Below are positions 28,326 to 35,023 of a stretch of DNA of 64,000 bases, piece by piece (the stretch's first letter is position 1; each line of letters opens with the position of its first letter). The notes under the pieces are model-generated. The model worked only from the letters and a program-made list of their open reading frames with translations. It did no database searches and was not told the DNA's origin. Location of the stretch: positions 62,001-126,000 of the IMG/VR virus record IMGVR_UViG_3300035661_000012, one strand, 5' to 3'. The position numbers were made by a program, and so were the translations under genes. The stretch is from a virus.

Positions 28326-29655
28326 GTGTTCCTCGGTGTTTCATCCATTGCTCAAATGGATATTCTGGAAAAGATATTAGTGGTATTGCGCTTCTGCCTT
28401 TATTTAGAAATCGGCCAAAGCTTAAATCGTATTTTATTGGGTCTATATCTGTTATTCTAAGCGCATAAGATACAAGGCTTCCAGCTGCAGAGCCTCTGCC
28501 TGGTCCTACTAGAATTCCATGAGTCTTAGCCCATACAACATAATCAGAAACTATTAAGAAATAGCTAGCAAAGTTCATCTGAGTGATTATTTGAATCTCA
28601 TATAGCAATCGATTTTTATATTCCGCGGGAACTTTATTTGTCCCCATTCGTTTAATAAGACCTTCTATTGCTCGTTTGCGAAATAGTTCGTCTTCATGAC
28701 GAATATTTCCAAACGTCGGAATTTTATAATTACCGAACTCGAATTCAAAGCTTACTCTATCTGCTATCTCTAATGTATTATTTATAGCTTCTGGATATTG
28801 TGAAAATCTCTGTTTTAAATATTCCTCGTCGGGCAGATAGTAACCATCTCCCGGATATTTTCCAAAATCTGGATCATCTAAGGTTGTTTTCTTTCTATCG
28901 GCTAACATCATATCGTGTATAGTCACATCTTGGTCAAGCACCATATGTGTGTCGCCGGTTGCAACTGTTTTAATTTTATATTTGTCGGCGAATTCTAATA
29001 TTGCTTCTCTAATAATAGCTTCCTGTCTTAACCCATGGTTCATAATCTCTAAATAAAATCTGTCGCCGAAAATTTCCTTATGCCATTTAATTACATCTTC
29101 TGGACTTTCTTTACGATGTTTATCGCAAATATGTCCATCGCTACAATCAGCGCATTCTATAGCCGTTAGTGTTTCATAGCCATCTTCGTCTTTGAATGAG
29201 ATATTTCTTTGGTCCATAATAGTTTTTGATAAATTAGAGGCAAGGCATCCAGATAATACTATTAAGCCTTCATTGTATCTGCGTAATAATTCTCTATCTA
29301 TGCGAGGCTTACGATAAAACGATTCAGCTTTAAATGATTCGTTTACTAAAGTGCATAAATTCTGCCAGCCCTTTTTATTCATAGCTATCAATGTTAAATG
29401 ATAGTAATGGTCTATCTTATTCTCTTTATCAAATCGCGAACGATTAGCAACATAAGCTTCCATTCCTAAAATAGGCTTAATATCAACGGCTTTCATTGTT
29501 TTGTAAAATTCAACTGCTCCAGATAATGTTCCATGATCAGTTAAAGCAATTGCCGGGTATTTTAGTTCTTTTGCTCGTTTTGCTAAATCTGGAATCTTGG
29601 CAACACTATCCATCGTAGAGAATGTCGTGTGCTGATGTAGATTTACGAAGTTCAT
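28318..29655 (-). CDS. dnaE: DNA polymerase III alpha (DnaE-type), PHP + N-terminal palm
   Basis: 445 aa, SD AGGAAA. PHP domain ligands are intact: H7-x-H9, D40-H41, E66, C137, D235-x-H237, so a metal-dependent exonuclease/phosphatase activity is possible. A Cys-containing insertion (C168, C171, C177) sits in the PHP domain. The palm begins with GPGRGSAAGSLV (384-395) and SYALRITDIDPIKYDLSFGRFLN, after which normal DnaE continues into PDxDxDF. Here the chain instead runs ~28 unrelated residues and stops. The catalytic Asp pair is on the other polypeptide. Confidence 0.9.
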   Translation of the reverse strand: MNFVNLHQHTTFSTMDSVAKIPDLAKRAKELKYPAIALTDHGTLSGAVEFYKTMKAVDIKPILGMEAYVANRSRFDKENKIDHYYHLTLIAMNKKGWQNLCTLVNESFKAESFYRKPRIDRELLRRYNEGLIVLSGCLASNLSKTIMDQRNISFKDEDGYETLTAIECADCSDGHICDKHRKESPEDVIKWHKEIFGDRFYLEIMNHGLRQEAIIREAILEFADKYKIKTVATGDTHMVLDQDVTIHDMMLADRKKTTLDDPDFGKYPGDGYYLPDEEYLKQRFSQYPEAINNTLEIADRVSFEFEFGNYKIPTFGNIRHEDELFRKRAIEGLIKRMGTNKVPAEYKNRLLYEIQIITQMNFASYFLIVSDYVVWAKTHGILVGPGRGSAAGSLVSYALRITDIDPIKYDLSFGRFLNKGRSAIPLISFPEYPFEQWMKHRGTHG

Positions 29656-29669
29656 TGTTATTTCCTAGT

Positions 29670-30119
29670 TTATGCTTCTATATCTGACTGATTGTCATAA
29701 ATGATATGATGTCTAAATACACTTTTGCATTCGTTTAATGTTGGAAAGCAATTATGTGTGCGGATAATATTGAATTTTTCTATCCAATATGGTTGTATGT
29801 ATTCAACTCTTGTTGATAAGGTATAGAATACCTCTTTTTTACCATTGTGCTTGATGAATTTGTCTTTAGTAGTTTCTATTATCTTTTCTTTAGACAGAAA
29901 TGACTTTTTGTTAATCAAATATCTCTTGTACACCGGTGTAACAGCAAGTAGCTTTCTGTCAAGAATCATCTCTGAATTTAATAATTCATTTAATTCTTGC
30001 TCCGATGATAAAAGAAAATATCTGATCTCGCCTTTTATTGTTACTTTGAGTATAGTGTAATCATTACTAAAGACCATTTCTTCTGACGGCGATAATTCTT
30101 TAGTTTCTGCTTGGTTCAT
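29670..30119 (-). CDS. Hypothetical protein (149 aa)
   Basis: Overlaps the UDG-like gene by 20 bases. Beta-rich with many Tyr/Lys residues (KLLAVTPVYKRYLINKKSF, YWIEKFNIIRTHNCF). No family recognised; lies in the replication operon between UDG-like and polymerase genes. Confidence 0.45.
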   Translation of the reverse strand: MNQAETKELSPSEEMVFSNDYTILKVTIKGEIRYFLLSSEQELNELLNSEMILDRKLLAVTPVYKRYLINKKSFLSKEKIIETTKDKFIKHNGKKEVFYTLSTRVEYIQPYWIEKFNIIRTHNCFPTLNECKSVFRHHIIYDNQSDIEA

Positions 30120-30741
30120 GTAGTTGTTCTCTTATAGTGTATGTGCGTGAATAGATATAGCGTAAGCTACTTTGATAATCTCTTTGTTTAATGTCAGAAA
30201 ATAAGCCGACTATATCAGGATCTTCGATTGGATAAATTTCAAATAGCCCGTTATGAAAAATTGTTGGGGATTCCAACATCATATTATAATTCCACCGGTC
30301 CATTTTTTCTCCTAACGATAGTACAAATGATTCATATCCTAAAGGAATAATTAGCGATGGGTGAAGACTTTCTATGATTTCTTCATAGATCCATAGTAAC
30401 TTATTTATCTCGTCTAATTCGAATTTACTATTGCCTAAGCGGGTAAATGGGACGATATTGATAAAAAGGAAGTCATCTTCTTTGAATCCGTTCCGCAAAG
30501 CCATAGCTTTAAAAGTTGCTCCTGTAGGGCATTGAAAAGCACAGTTATGCACGTTATTATATTTCGCCCAAAATAATTCTGTAAAATCAGCGTTTATTTT
30601 ACAAACTATGATGGGACTATCTGCATTGCCTCCCCATATAATATGGTGGTCGTCATATAGCCTCTGTGGTTGATTAGATTTTTTAGATATAAATTTGCCT
30701 ATTTCATCAGATAGGCCGTTTAGAATCGCTTCTTTGTCCAT
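30100..30741 (-). CDS. Uracil-DNA glycosylase superfamily protein
   Basis: 213 aa, SD GAGG. The fold signature of family 4/5-like UDGs is recognisable: a SPIIVCKI first strand, FQCPTGATFKAMALRNGF (the aG..L...L...gf helix), DDFLFINIVPFTRLGN (yitNvv.yrP loop), and LHPSLIIPLGYESFVLSL (p..ii.LG..a...l). The canonical first motif (GEAPG-type) is not clear, so catalytic competence is uncertain. May repair uracil or act as a DNA-bound accessory. Confidence 0.6.
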   Translation of the reverse strand: MDKEAILNGLSDEIGKFISKKSNQPQRLYDDHHIIWGGNADSPIIVCKINADFTELFWAKYNNVHNCAFQCPTGATFKAMALRNGFKEDDFLFINIVPFTRLGNSKFELDEINKLLWIYEEIIESLHPSLIIPLGYESFVLSLGEKMDRWNYNMMLESPTIFHNGLFEIYPIEDPDIVGLFSDIKQRDYQSSLRYIYSRTYTIREQLHEPSRN

Positions 30742-30768
30742 CTGGACCTCTAAATAATATGTAAATAT

Positions 30769-31320
30769 TTAGCGATTCAGCTTTATTTGCATTATAAATT
30801 CATCGCTGAATTCACCATTATTGTATTTGGTACAACATTTAGCGCATGCAGCGTTTACAATTCGAGAGGTTTTATTTTGAAACTGGTAGGTGTATCCGCA
30901 TTTTGGACATGTGGCAACATATCGTTTTTGTGGCTGCTTGATATGTGGCAATGCTAATTTTGACGGCGTTACATCAAGCCACTCGCACATTTTAAAAAAT
31001 ATCTCATTATGAGCTGATTGCTCTGACAAGATATGTGCGAATTCATGTTTAATAATATCAGCTACGGCTTTCTCGTTGTTTATTTTAATAACCGGCTCTG
31101 ATATTTCAAATCTTTTCTCTCTAAAAAATGTAATTCCCGCTGAGTTAATGCGTTTGTTAAGGCTGAACGTCCAGCCCATTTCGGAGATCCCGAATTCATC
31201 CATGAGTTCTTGGATTAATTTCTTAGCTTTATCAATATTCATTGTTATCTCTGGAAATATATCCTGCAAATATAAATTTGCAGGATACTTGGGTTTAGTA
31301 TCCATGTCAATATATGACAT
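30769..31320 (-). CDS. SprT-like zinc metallopeptidase
   Basis: 183 aa from the ATG at 31320; an ATG at 31242 that begins exactly at the SprT domain is equally possible. The catalytic motif HEFAH with a downstream SAHNEIFFKMCEWL (third ligand His and helix) is followed by a C-terminal zinc ribbon CPKCGYTYQF ... CAKCCTKY. SprT/Spartan proteins cleave protein-DNA crosslinks; in a phage this could clear blocked forks. Directly follows recA in the same operon. Confidence 0.85.
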   Translation of the reverse strand: MSYIDMDTKPKYPANLYLQDIFPEITMNIDKAKKLIQELMDEFGISEMGWTFSLNKRINSAGITFFREKRFEISEPVIKINNEKAVADIIKHEFAHILSEQSAHNEIFFKMCEWLDVTPSKLALPHIKQPQKRYVATCPKCGYTYQFQNKTSRIVNAACAKCCTKYNNGEFSDEFIMQIKLNR

Positions 31321-31327
31321 AGTAGCA

Positions 31328-32425
31328 TTATGATTCAACGTCTAGAAGTTCGCCGGTTTGCAAATCGACTTTTTCTAGCAGATAAGGGCGAGTTTTTTGC
31401 CAAATCTCTTCTAAAAGCTCAGGCTTCGCTTTTAATTTAAGCCGCGCCATATTCAATCCATTACCTAACGATTGCTCTCCATAATAGTAGTAGTTACCTT
31501 TCATTATAACAACGCCTGTTTTAACAGCGAGATTTAGTTTATCAGCTTCAATAGAAAATCCTTCGCCGGGTATAAATAAAAACGACTCTTTGAGAAACGG
31601 AACACCAAGTTTATTCTTGTCGCCGAAAATTGTTACTATCAAACCAATAAATTGATCCTTGCTATCATATAATTCTTTGTCGATGGAGAATTTCAATGCA
31701 GTGTGCGGATAGAATTTCATTGCGTTACCACCGGTATATTTTCTGCCGATGGATTTCATCATTCCACCCATGCTGACGATATTTTCGCGCATTTGATTAA
31801 TATAAATAATAGAGCATTTATTATCATTAGCCGGGCCAACAATTCCTTCTAAATGTCTAGATAGCCTACGTGCTAATTCTCCCACTGAATCCTTACCATT
31901 CTCAGCTTCATATGTGCGCTGAGTCCCTAAAGCAGATACAGAGTCACAGACTACTATGTTAACTGCTCCGCTTTTAACATAGATATTGATAGCATCGAAA
32001 GCTTGTTCTCCGTAGTCTGGAATGATCAGATGAAATAGATCTTCGCGTGTATAGTCAATGCCAAACGCTTTTTTAGCGTATTTTGCATCGAAGGATCGTT
32101 CAGCATCGCACCACATGCCTGGCATGTTATCGGCGTTTAGCCAGCCTACTATTTGCTCAGCTAATGATGATTTGCCGCATGATTCCATGCCGAAGAAGTT
32201 ATATAGTTTTCCGAGAGCAAAGCCACTATCTGGCCCCGTGTATCTACCGGATAAGATATAGTTAAGACTCGGTAACGGTAACTCTTTTCTTGAGACCACC
32301 ATATCTTCTACGCGATCATAGTATAGAGTAGCCTCTGTGTGTAAGTTTAGCAATTCTGCTTTGGCGAGGGCCAAAGCAGAATTATTCGCGGTTGCTGTAG
32401 TTTCTTTGTTTGTTCTCTTAGCCAT
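31328..32425 (-). CDS. recA: RecA-type recombinase
   Basis: 365 aa. Walker A GMESCGKSS (residues 79-87), Walker B-like INIVVCDSVSALG, loop motif NQMRENI, and GGNAMKFYPH are all RecA hallmarks. C-terminal residues resemble bacterial RecA rather than T4 UvsX. Start taken at the ATG 32425 (upstream CGGAATCACA). An upstream in-frame TTG at 32491 would place the start inside the leader repeat and is less likely. Its own promoter and structured ~180-base leader lie upstream. Confidence 0.9.
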   Translation of the reverse strand: MAKRTNKETTATANNSALALAKAELLNLHTEATLYYDRVEDMVVSRKELPLPSLNYILSGRYTGPDSGFALGKLYNFFGMESCGKSSLAEQIVGWLNADNMPGMWCDAERSFDAKYAKKAFGIDYTREDLFHLIIPDYGEQAFDAINIYVKSGAVNIVVCDSVSALGTQRTYEAENGKDSVGELARRLSRHLEGIVGPANDNKCSIIYINQMRENIVSMGGMMKSIGRKYTGGNAMKFYPHTALKFSIDKELYDSKDQFIGLIVTIFGDKNKLGVPFLKESFLFIPGEGFSIEADKLNLAVKTGVVIMKGNYYYYGEQSLGNGLNMARLKLKAKPELLEEIWQKTRPYLLEKVDLQTGELLDVES

Positions 32426-32489
32426 TGTGATTCCGTTGGAGTGAATATCGTATATAATTTGTTTGCTGAGGTTAGTGACTAGTCTTTTC

Positions 32490-32524
32490 AATCACTTTAA
32501 TCTCCTATCTCTAGGGGAGTCGGC
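32490..32524 (-). repeat. Leader element copy 1 (before recA)
   Basis: Minus-strand GCCGACTCCCCTAGAGATAGG followed by AGATTAAAGTGATT. It matches the copy at 33069-33102 at about 31 of 35 positions. It contains a CCTA-GAGA-TAGG hairpin with a GNRA-type loop, directly abutting an AGGAG-like SD and a GTG. Confidence 0.85.
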
Positions 32525-32608
32525 GTTGTCTAGTCGTCGGTTGTTATAACGCGAGGGCTTTAGACGAAAACTAGCGAACGCGTCGACTTTCGTAAACCTT
32601 ATTACTTA

Positions 32609-32638
32609 AATATAATGAAAACCCGTAATACGTGTCAA
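32609..32638 (-). promoter_or_regulatory. sigma70-type promoter for recA
   Basis: Minus strand TTGACA (32638-32633, perfect -35), 18-base spacer, TATATT (32614-32609, 5 of 6). Predicted start near 32602. Confidence 0.75.
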
Positions 32639-32684
32639 GTAAAAAATTATAAGTTATTACAAGACAATAAGTTACAGAGGTGAA

Positions 32685-32728
32685 TCGGACACGATGTCTT
32701 TGAGTTTTCCGAGGACTTGTGTGTCCGA
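32685..32728. promoter_or_regulatory. Inverted repeat upstream of the recA promoter
   Basis: TCGGACAC at 32685-32692 and GTGTCCGA at 32721-32728 are perfectly complementary, separated by 28 bases. A related CTTGTGTGTC direct repeat follows on the plus strand. It could be a hairpin in the upstream transcript or a DNA site. Confidence 0.5.
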
Positions 32729-32835
32729 TTAAGCCTTGTGTGTCGCAGTAAAAAAGGGGGCGCTCTTAAAAATACTCCCACCATTTCATAATGATCCCAC
32801 CACCTAAAAAGGCTGCCGGGACCTAATAAAAATTC

Positions 32836-33042
32836 TTAGTCTTTACTTTTTTCTTCGACTTTTATAAGTTCATTTACATAATTGATAATCTCTTCATCAG
32901 TATCAAAGGAATCAATTACCGTTGGTTCTGTATCTGCGTCTGTTGGTAATTCAGTTAGTGTATATTTGCGATTTTCGTATACACTTATATTAAACTTTTC
33001 CTTTAATACATTGATTGCTTCTTCGAATGTTGTAATTTCCAT
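32836..33042 (-). CDS. Small acidic protein (68 aa)
   Basis: SD TGGAG before the ATG. Very acidic in its second half (DTEPTVIDSFDTDEEIINYV). No family recognised. It has its own promoter with a palindrome in the spacer and shares the leader element with recA, so it may be co-regulated with it. Confidence 0.6.
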   Translation of the reverse strand: MEITTFEEAINVLKEKFNISVYENRKYTLTELPTDADTEPTVIDSFDTDEEIINYVNELIKVEEKSKD

Positions 33043-33068
33043 AATATGTCTCCATTTATTTATTTTCT

Positions 33069-33102
33069 AATCACTTTAATTCCTATAACTAGGGGTGTCG
33101 GC
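33069..33102 (-). repeat. Leader element copy 2 (before the 68-aa gene)
   Basis: Minus-strand GCCGACACCCCTAGTTATAGG followed by AATTAAAGTGATT, in the 5' leader of the 68-aa gene. See copy at 32490-32524. The CCTA-GTTA-TAGG hairpin is retained with a different loop, which suggests RNA structure is conserved. Confidence 0.85.
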
Positions 33103-33120
33103 TTAGCAACTGAATTTAAA

Positions 33121-33149
33121 ATCATTAGTCAGCGTTAGCTGACATTCAA
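33121..33149 (-). promoter_or_regulatory. Promoter with palindromic operator in its spacer
   Basis: Minus strand TTGAAT (33149-33144), 17-base spacer, AATGAT (33126-33121). The spacer contains GTCAGC-TAAC-GCTGAC, a perfect 6-bp palindrome at 33128-33143, well placed for a repressor. Confidence 0.5.
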
Positions 33150-33156
33150 CTTGACT

Positions 33157-33182
33157 AAAAAACAGCCCTCTTGTCAGAGCTG
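33157..33182 (-). terminator. Rho-independent terminator
   Basis: Minus strand CAGCTCT / AGAGGGCTG stem (one G-U) followed by TTTTTT. It would stop transcripts running leftward antisense through hsp20, insulating the promoter just downstream. Confidence 0.7.
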
Positions 33183-33311
33183 TAATTAGCATTGGTAAAA
33201 ATGCCATTTTGTGGGACAGAAATGCTGTTTTTTACGATTGGCATGGATTTTGGTAATTGCGAGATACAAAACAACTAATTAAATAACAAACTAATCAAAA
33301 GGAGGTTACTT

Positions 33312-33653
33312 ATGATACACAAATATTTCTACGCATTTTCTTCTTCTAATTTTAATTATCCAGCAACCTTTTCTCCAAAAATAGATGTTTCTGAGGAAGA
33401 AGACAAAATCAACATTATTGCCGAAATTCCTGGCGTAAAGAAACAAGATGTTAAAATTACATTAGAGGATGATATTTTAACTATCGAGGGAGAAAAGAAA
33501 CAAGGATCTGAAAAGTCTCTTAGCTTCAAACGTAGCTTTACTCTGCCTGCAGAAGTTGACGGGGAAAAAGTAGAAGCTAAGATTGAAGATGGAATATTGA
33601 ATATCTCGTTTAAAAAATTAGAACCGCGTAGAAAAATAATAGAGCTGGTTTAA
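33312..33653 (+). CDS. Small heat-shock protein (Hsp20/alpha-crystallin)
   Basis: 113 aa, strong SD AGGAGG. Alpha-crystallin domain spans most of the protein: PKIDVSEEEDKINIIAEIPG, KKQDVKITLEDDILTIEGEK, SFKRSFTLP, and VEAKIEDGILNISFKK (the A-x-x-x-n-G-v-L pattern). ATP-independent holdase for unfolded or assembling proteins. It is the only plus-strand gene within the minus-strand half and has its own terminator, so it is an independently controlled unit. Confidence 0.9.
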   Translation: MIHKYFYAFSSSNFNYPATFSPKIDVSEEEDKINIIAEIPGVKKQDVKITLEDDILTIEGEKKQGSEKSLSFKRSFTLPAEVDGEKVEAKIEDGILNISFKKLEPRRKIIELV

Positions 33654-33663
33654 TTCCAGCTCT
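33641..33663. terminator. Bidirectional terminator after hsp20
   Basis: AGAGCTGG (33641-33648) pairs with CCAGCTCT (33656-33663). TTATTTGTT follows on plus, and an A/T-rich tract follows on minus, at the convergent hsp20 / receiver junction. Confidence 0.75.
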
Positions 33664-33669
33664 TATTTG

Positions 33670-34041
33670 TTATTCATTTTTATGTTTGTATTTATATAAT
33701 TCAATTATAATTTTTGGCAATTCGTGTCCATACACATCAGATTTGCAATATATTTTATCAAAACAATTACAATCTTCTGGTAATTGCTCCATTAAATATG
33801 CCGTATATCCTACTATTAAGCTTTTAACATCTCTGCTCTTTAATTCATTTGCAATAGTACAACCATCGTTTTTTGGCATATTAATATCACTAATTATCAC
33901 ATCGTAGTCATTAGTTAGCGATAGTTCAATTCCTTCTTCAACATCTTTAGCAAAATCTGGTTTGATATCATATTTTCTAAATGCTAATCGAAGCATCATT
34001 AACATTGATTCATCGTCGTCAATTATTAGCACTTTTATCAT
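33670..34041 (-). CDS. Stand-alone response-regulator receiver domain
   Basis: 123 aa from MIKVLIIDDDESM (ATG 34041). Acidic pocket IDDDES, phosphoacceptor Asp in VIISDINMPKNDG, the Thr position in VGYTA, and Lys in YCKSD are all present, so it could be phosphorylated. There is no output domain, CheY/Spo0F-like. No histidine kinase is nearby, so it probably taps into host signalling. Overlaps the zinc-finger gene upstream by 23 bases. Confidence 0.8.
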   Translation of the reverse strand: MIKVLIIDDDESMLMMLRLAFRKYDIKPDFAKDVEEGIELSLTNDYDVIISDINMPKNDGCTIANELKSRDVKSLIVGYTAYLMEQLPEDCNCFDKIYCKSDVYGHELPKIIIELYKYKHKNE

Positions 34042-34219
34042 GTTTATTAGACCTGCATTGTTTATGATATGATTGATATTCAGTATCTTGATCATCACCT
34101 ATTATTTCGCGTATATGTTCTTCATTGCTTCTAATCCACGTGTGGCATATAGAACATTTACGAGCTAATGGGCTTTTTACCAAAAGTAAGTTTTTATTTA
34201 TCTTTTTTATTATTTGCAT
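34019..34219 (-). CDS. Small zinc-finger protein (66 aa)
   Basis: Start assigned to the ATG at 34219, because the longer ORF would begin inside a terminator hairpin. There is no SD, but a TATAAT sits immediately before the ATG, so a leaderless transcript is possible. CSICHTWI ... YHKQC gives a CxxC/HxxC putative zinc site. Function unknown. Confidence 0.45.
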   Translation of the reverse strand: MQIIKKINKNLLLVKSPLARKCSICHTWIRSNEEHIREIIGDDQDTEYQSYHKQCRSNKHDKSANN

Positions 34220-34242
34220 TATACAATAGCCATTGATTTGAG

Positions 34243-34273
34243 AAAAAAAACTAAGTGGCATATAGCCACTTAG
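34243..34273 (-). terminator. Strong rho-independent terminator
   Basis: Minus strand CTAAGTGGC / GCCACTTAG, a perfect 9-bp stem with a 5-base loop, followed by TTTTTTTT. It ends the 34339-34560 gene. Confidence 0.9.
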
Positions 34274-34338
34274 CAGGAGATGTCAGTTAAGGTTGGGGAG
34301 AACCATATGAAAGCACTGACAAAATGATGAACATGTGT

Positions 34339-34560
34339 TCAATAAATATTTAATTCTTTAATGTAAGCTAAATCTTCATCGCTAATATTAATATTGATTT
34401 CGTCAATATTAATATCGATGCCGATTGTACCTCTATCGGCTTTATTGTCTATTACCGCTATTTCGTTAATTGCTTTATGTACGGCCTCTCTTAGTGAATT
34501 CGCTTCAACAGCTAATACAACTGACCGCTCATATTTAATTGGAATATTGTAAAATCTCAT
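34339..34560 (-). CDS. Hypothetical protein (73 aa)
   Basis: Two-layer alpha/beta pattern: IPIKYERSVVLAVEANSLREAVHKAINEIA, then an acidic C-terminus (INIDEININISDEDL). The strand / 'A-x-S-x-x-E-A' helix resembles DpnD/PcfM-like small domains, weakly. Lies downstream of the structured RNA region and before a strong terminator. Confidence 0.5.
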   Translation of the reverse strand: MRFYNIPIKYERSVVLAVEANSLREAVHKAINEIAVIDNKADRGTIGIDINIDEININISDEDLAYIKELNIY

Positions 34561-34648
34561 AGTATTTCTATATTAGTTAAAATGTAATTTATTTTTTTTT
34601 GGTGTATTTTCAATGTAAACGCCAAAGGTTTAAACTTATTTTCGTCTT

Positions 34649-34691
34649 AAAAAGTTCCTTTATACCCCGATTTCTCGGGGTTTAAAAGGAA
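34649..34691 (-). terminator. Terminator of the nrdJ / structured-RNA transcript
   Basis: Minus strand TTCCTTT ... CCCCGA-GAAA-TCGGGG ... AAAGGAA then CTTTTT: a two-part stem with a GNRA tetraloop and a T-run. Confidence 0.85.
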
Positions 34692-34994
34692 GACCGTGAT
34701 ACGGCTATTCGCCCTTATGGGCTCTAACAAGCCAGTTATACCACACAGCAGCAGCCGTTGCTGGCATTTATGACAGCAACAGCCGCTGCTGTTAATTGCT
34801 AAGCCATTATTGTTTAATGGTTTCCTCTTAGGCTCCTTTGCAGGAGCCCATCAAAGGAATCGTGCGACGCACTGTTACTACCAGGACTCTTCGAATCCAT
34901 CGTGCGGTGTCCATGGTAGAGATCTAGATCCAATGCATCCTATACAGCTACAACTACGGTTGTAGCTGTTGCTGATTATGTCTCAGATGTTCTG
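34649..34994 (-). ncRNA. Hairpin-rich non-coding region downstream of nrdJ
   Basis: The 463 bases between 34561 and 35023 hold no gene. On the minus strand there is a run of stem-loops: 34980-34994 (CTCAGA/TCTGAG), 34944-34969 (11-bp stem ACAGCTACAAC), 34878-34919 (CTACCA/TGGTAG plus GGAC/GTCC), 34862-34872 (GTGCG/CGCAC), 34831-34848 (GGCTCCT/AGGAGCC), 34745-34792 (19-bp stem with two G-U-type substitutions) and a terminator at 34649-34691. It is GC-richer than its flanks. Either a structured 3' UTR of nrdJ or a free-standing RNA. Confidence 0.6.
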
Positions 34995-35023
34995 AGTTTT
35001 TCATTTTCTTTAATAATTCATTT

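Larger units (their letters stand above)
32426..32835. other. 410-base intergenic region: recA promoter, leader and inverted repeats
   Basis: No gene. On the minus strand it holds, in order, a GGTGGTGGGATCATT / GGTGGGAGTATT imperfect direct repeat (~32780-32812), an 8-bp inverted repeat at 32685-32728, a sigma70-like promoter at 32609-32638 and a ~180-base leader containing the element at 32490-32524. A GC-richer leader (ACGAAA...TTTCGT pairing near 32549-32595) stands out from the AT-rich surroundings. Confidence 0.7.

Noticed and set aside
27750-28400. Intein or homing-intron explanation of the split polymerase
   Set aside because: No intein blocks (N-terminal Cys/Ser with TxxH, C-terminal HN) are seen, and the inserted 138-aa ORF has no LAGLIDADG, GIY-YIG or HNH motif. 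An intron cannot be excluded without RNA data.
15304-32425. Integrated prophage or integrase
   Set aside because: No integrase, excisionase pair, att-like direct repeats or host genes are seen; a strictly lytic large phage fits better.
34561-35023. tRNA cluster in the hairpin-rich region
   Set aside because: A GGACTC-TTCGAAT-CC stretch resembles a T-arm, but the acceptor, D and anticodon arms do not fit on either strand.
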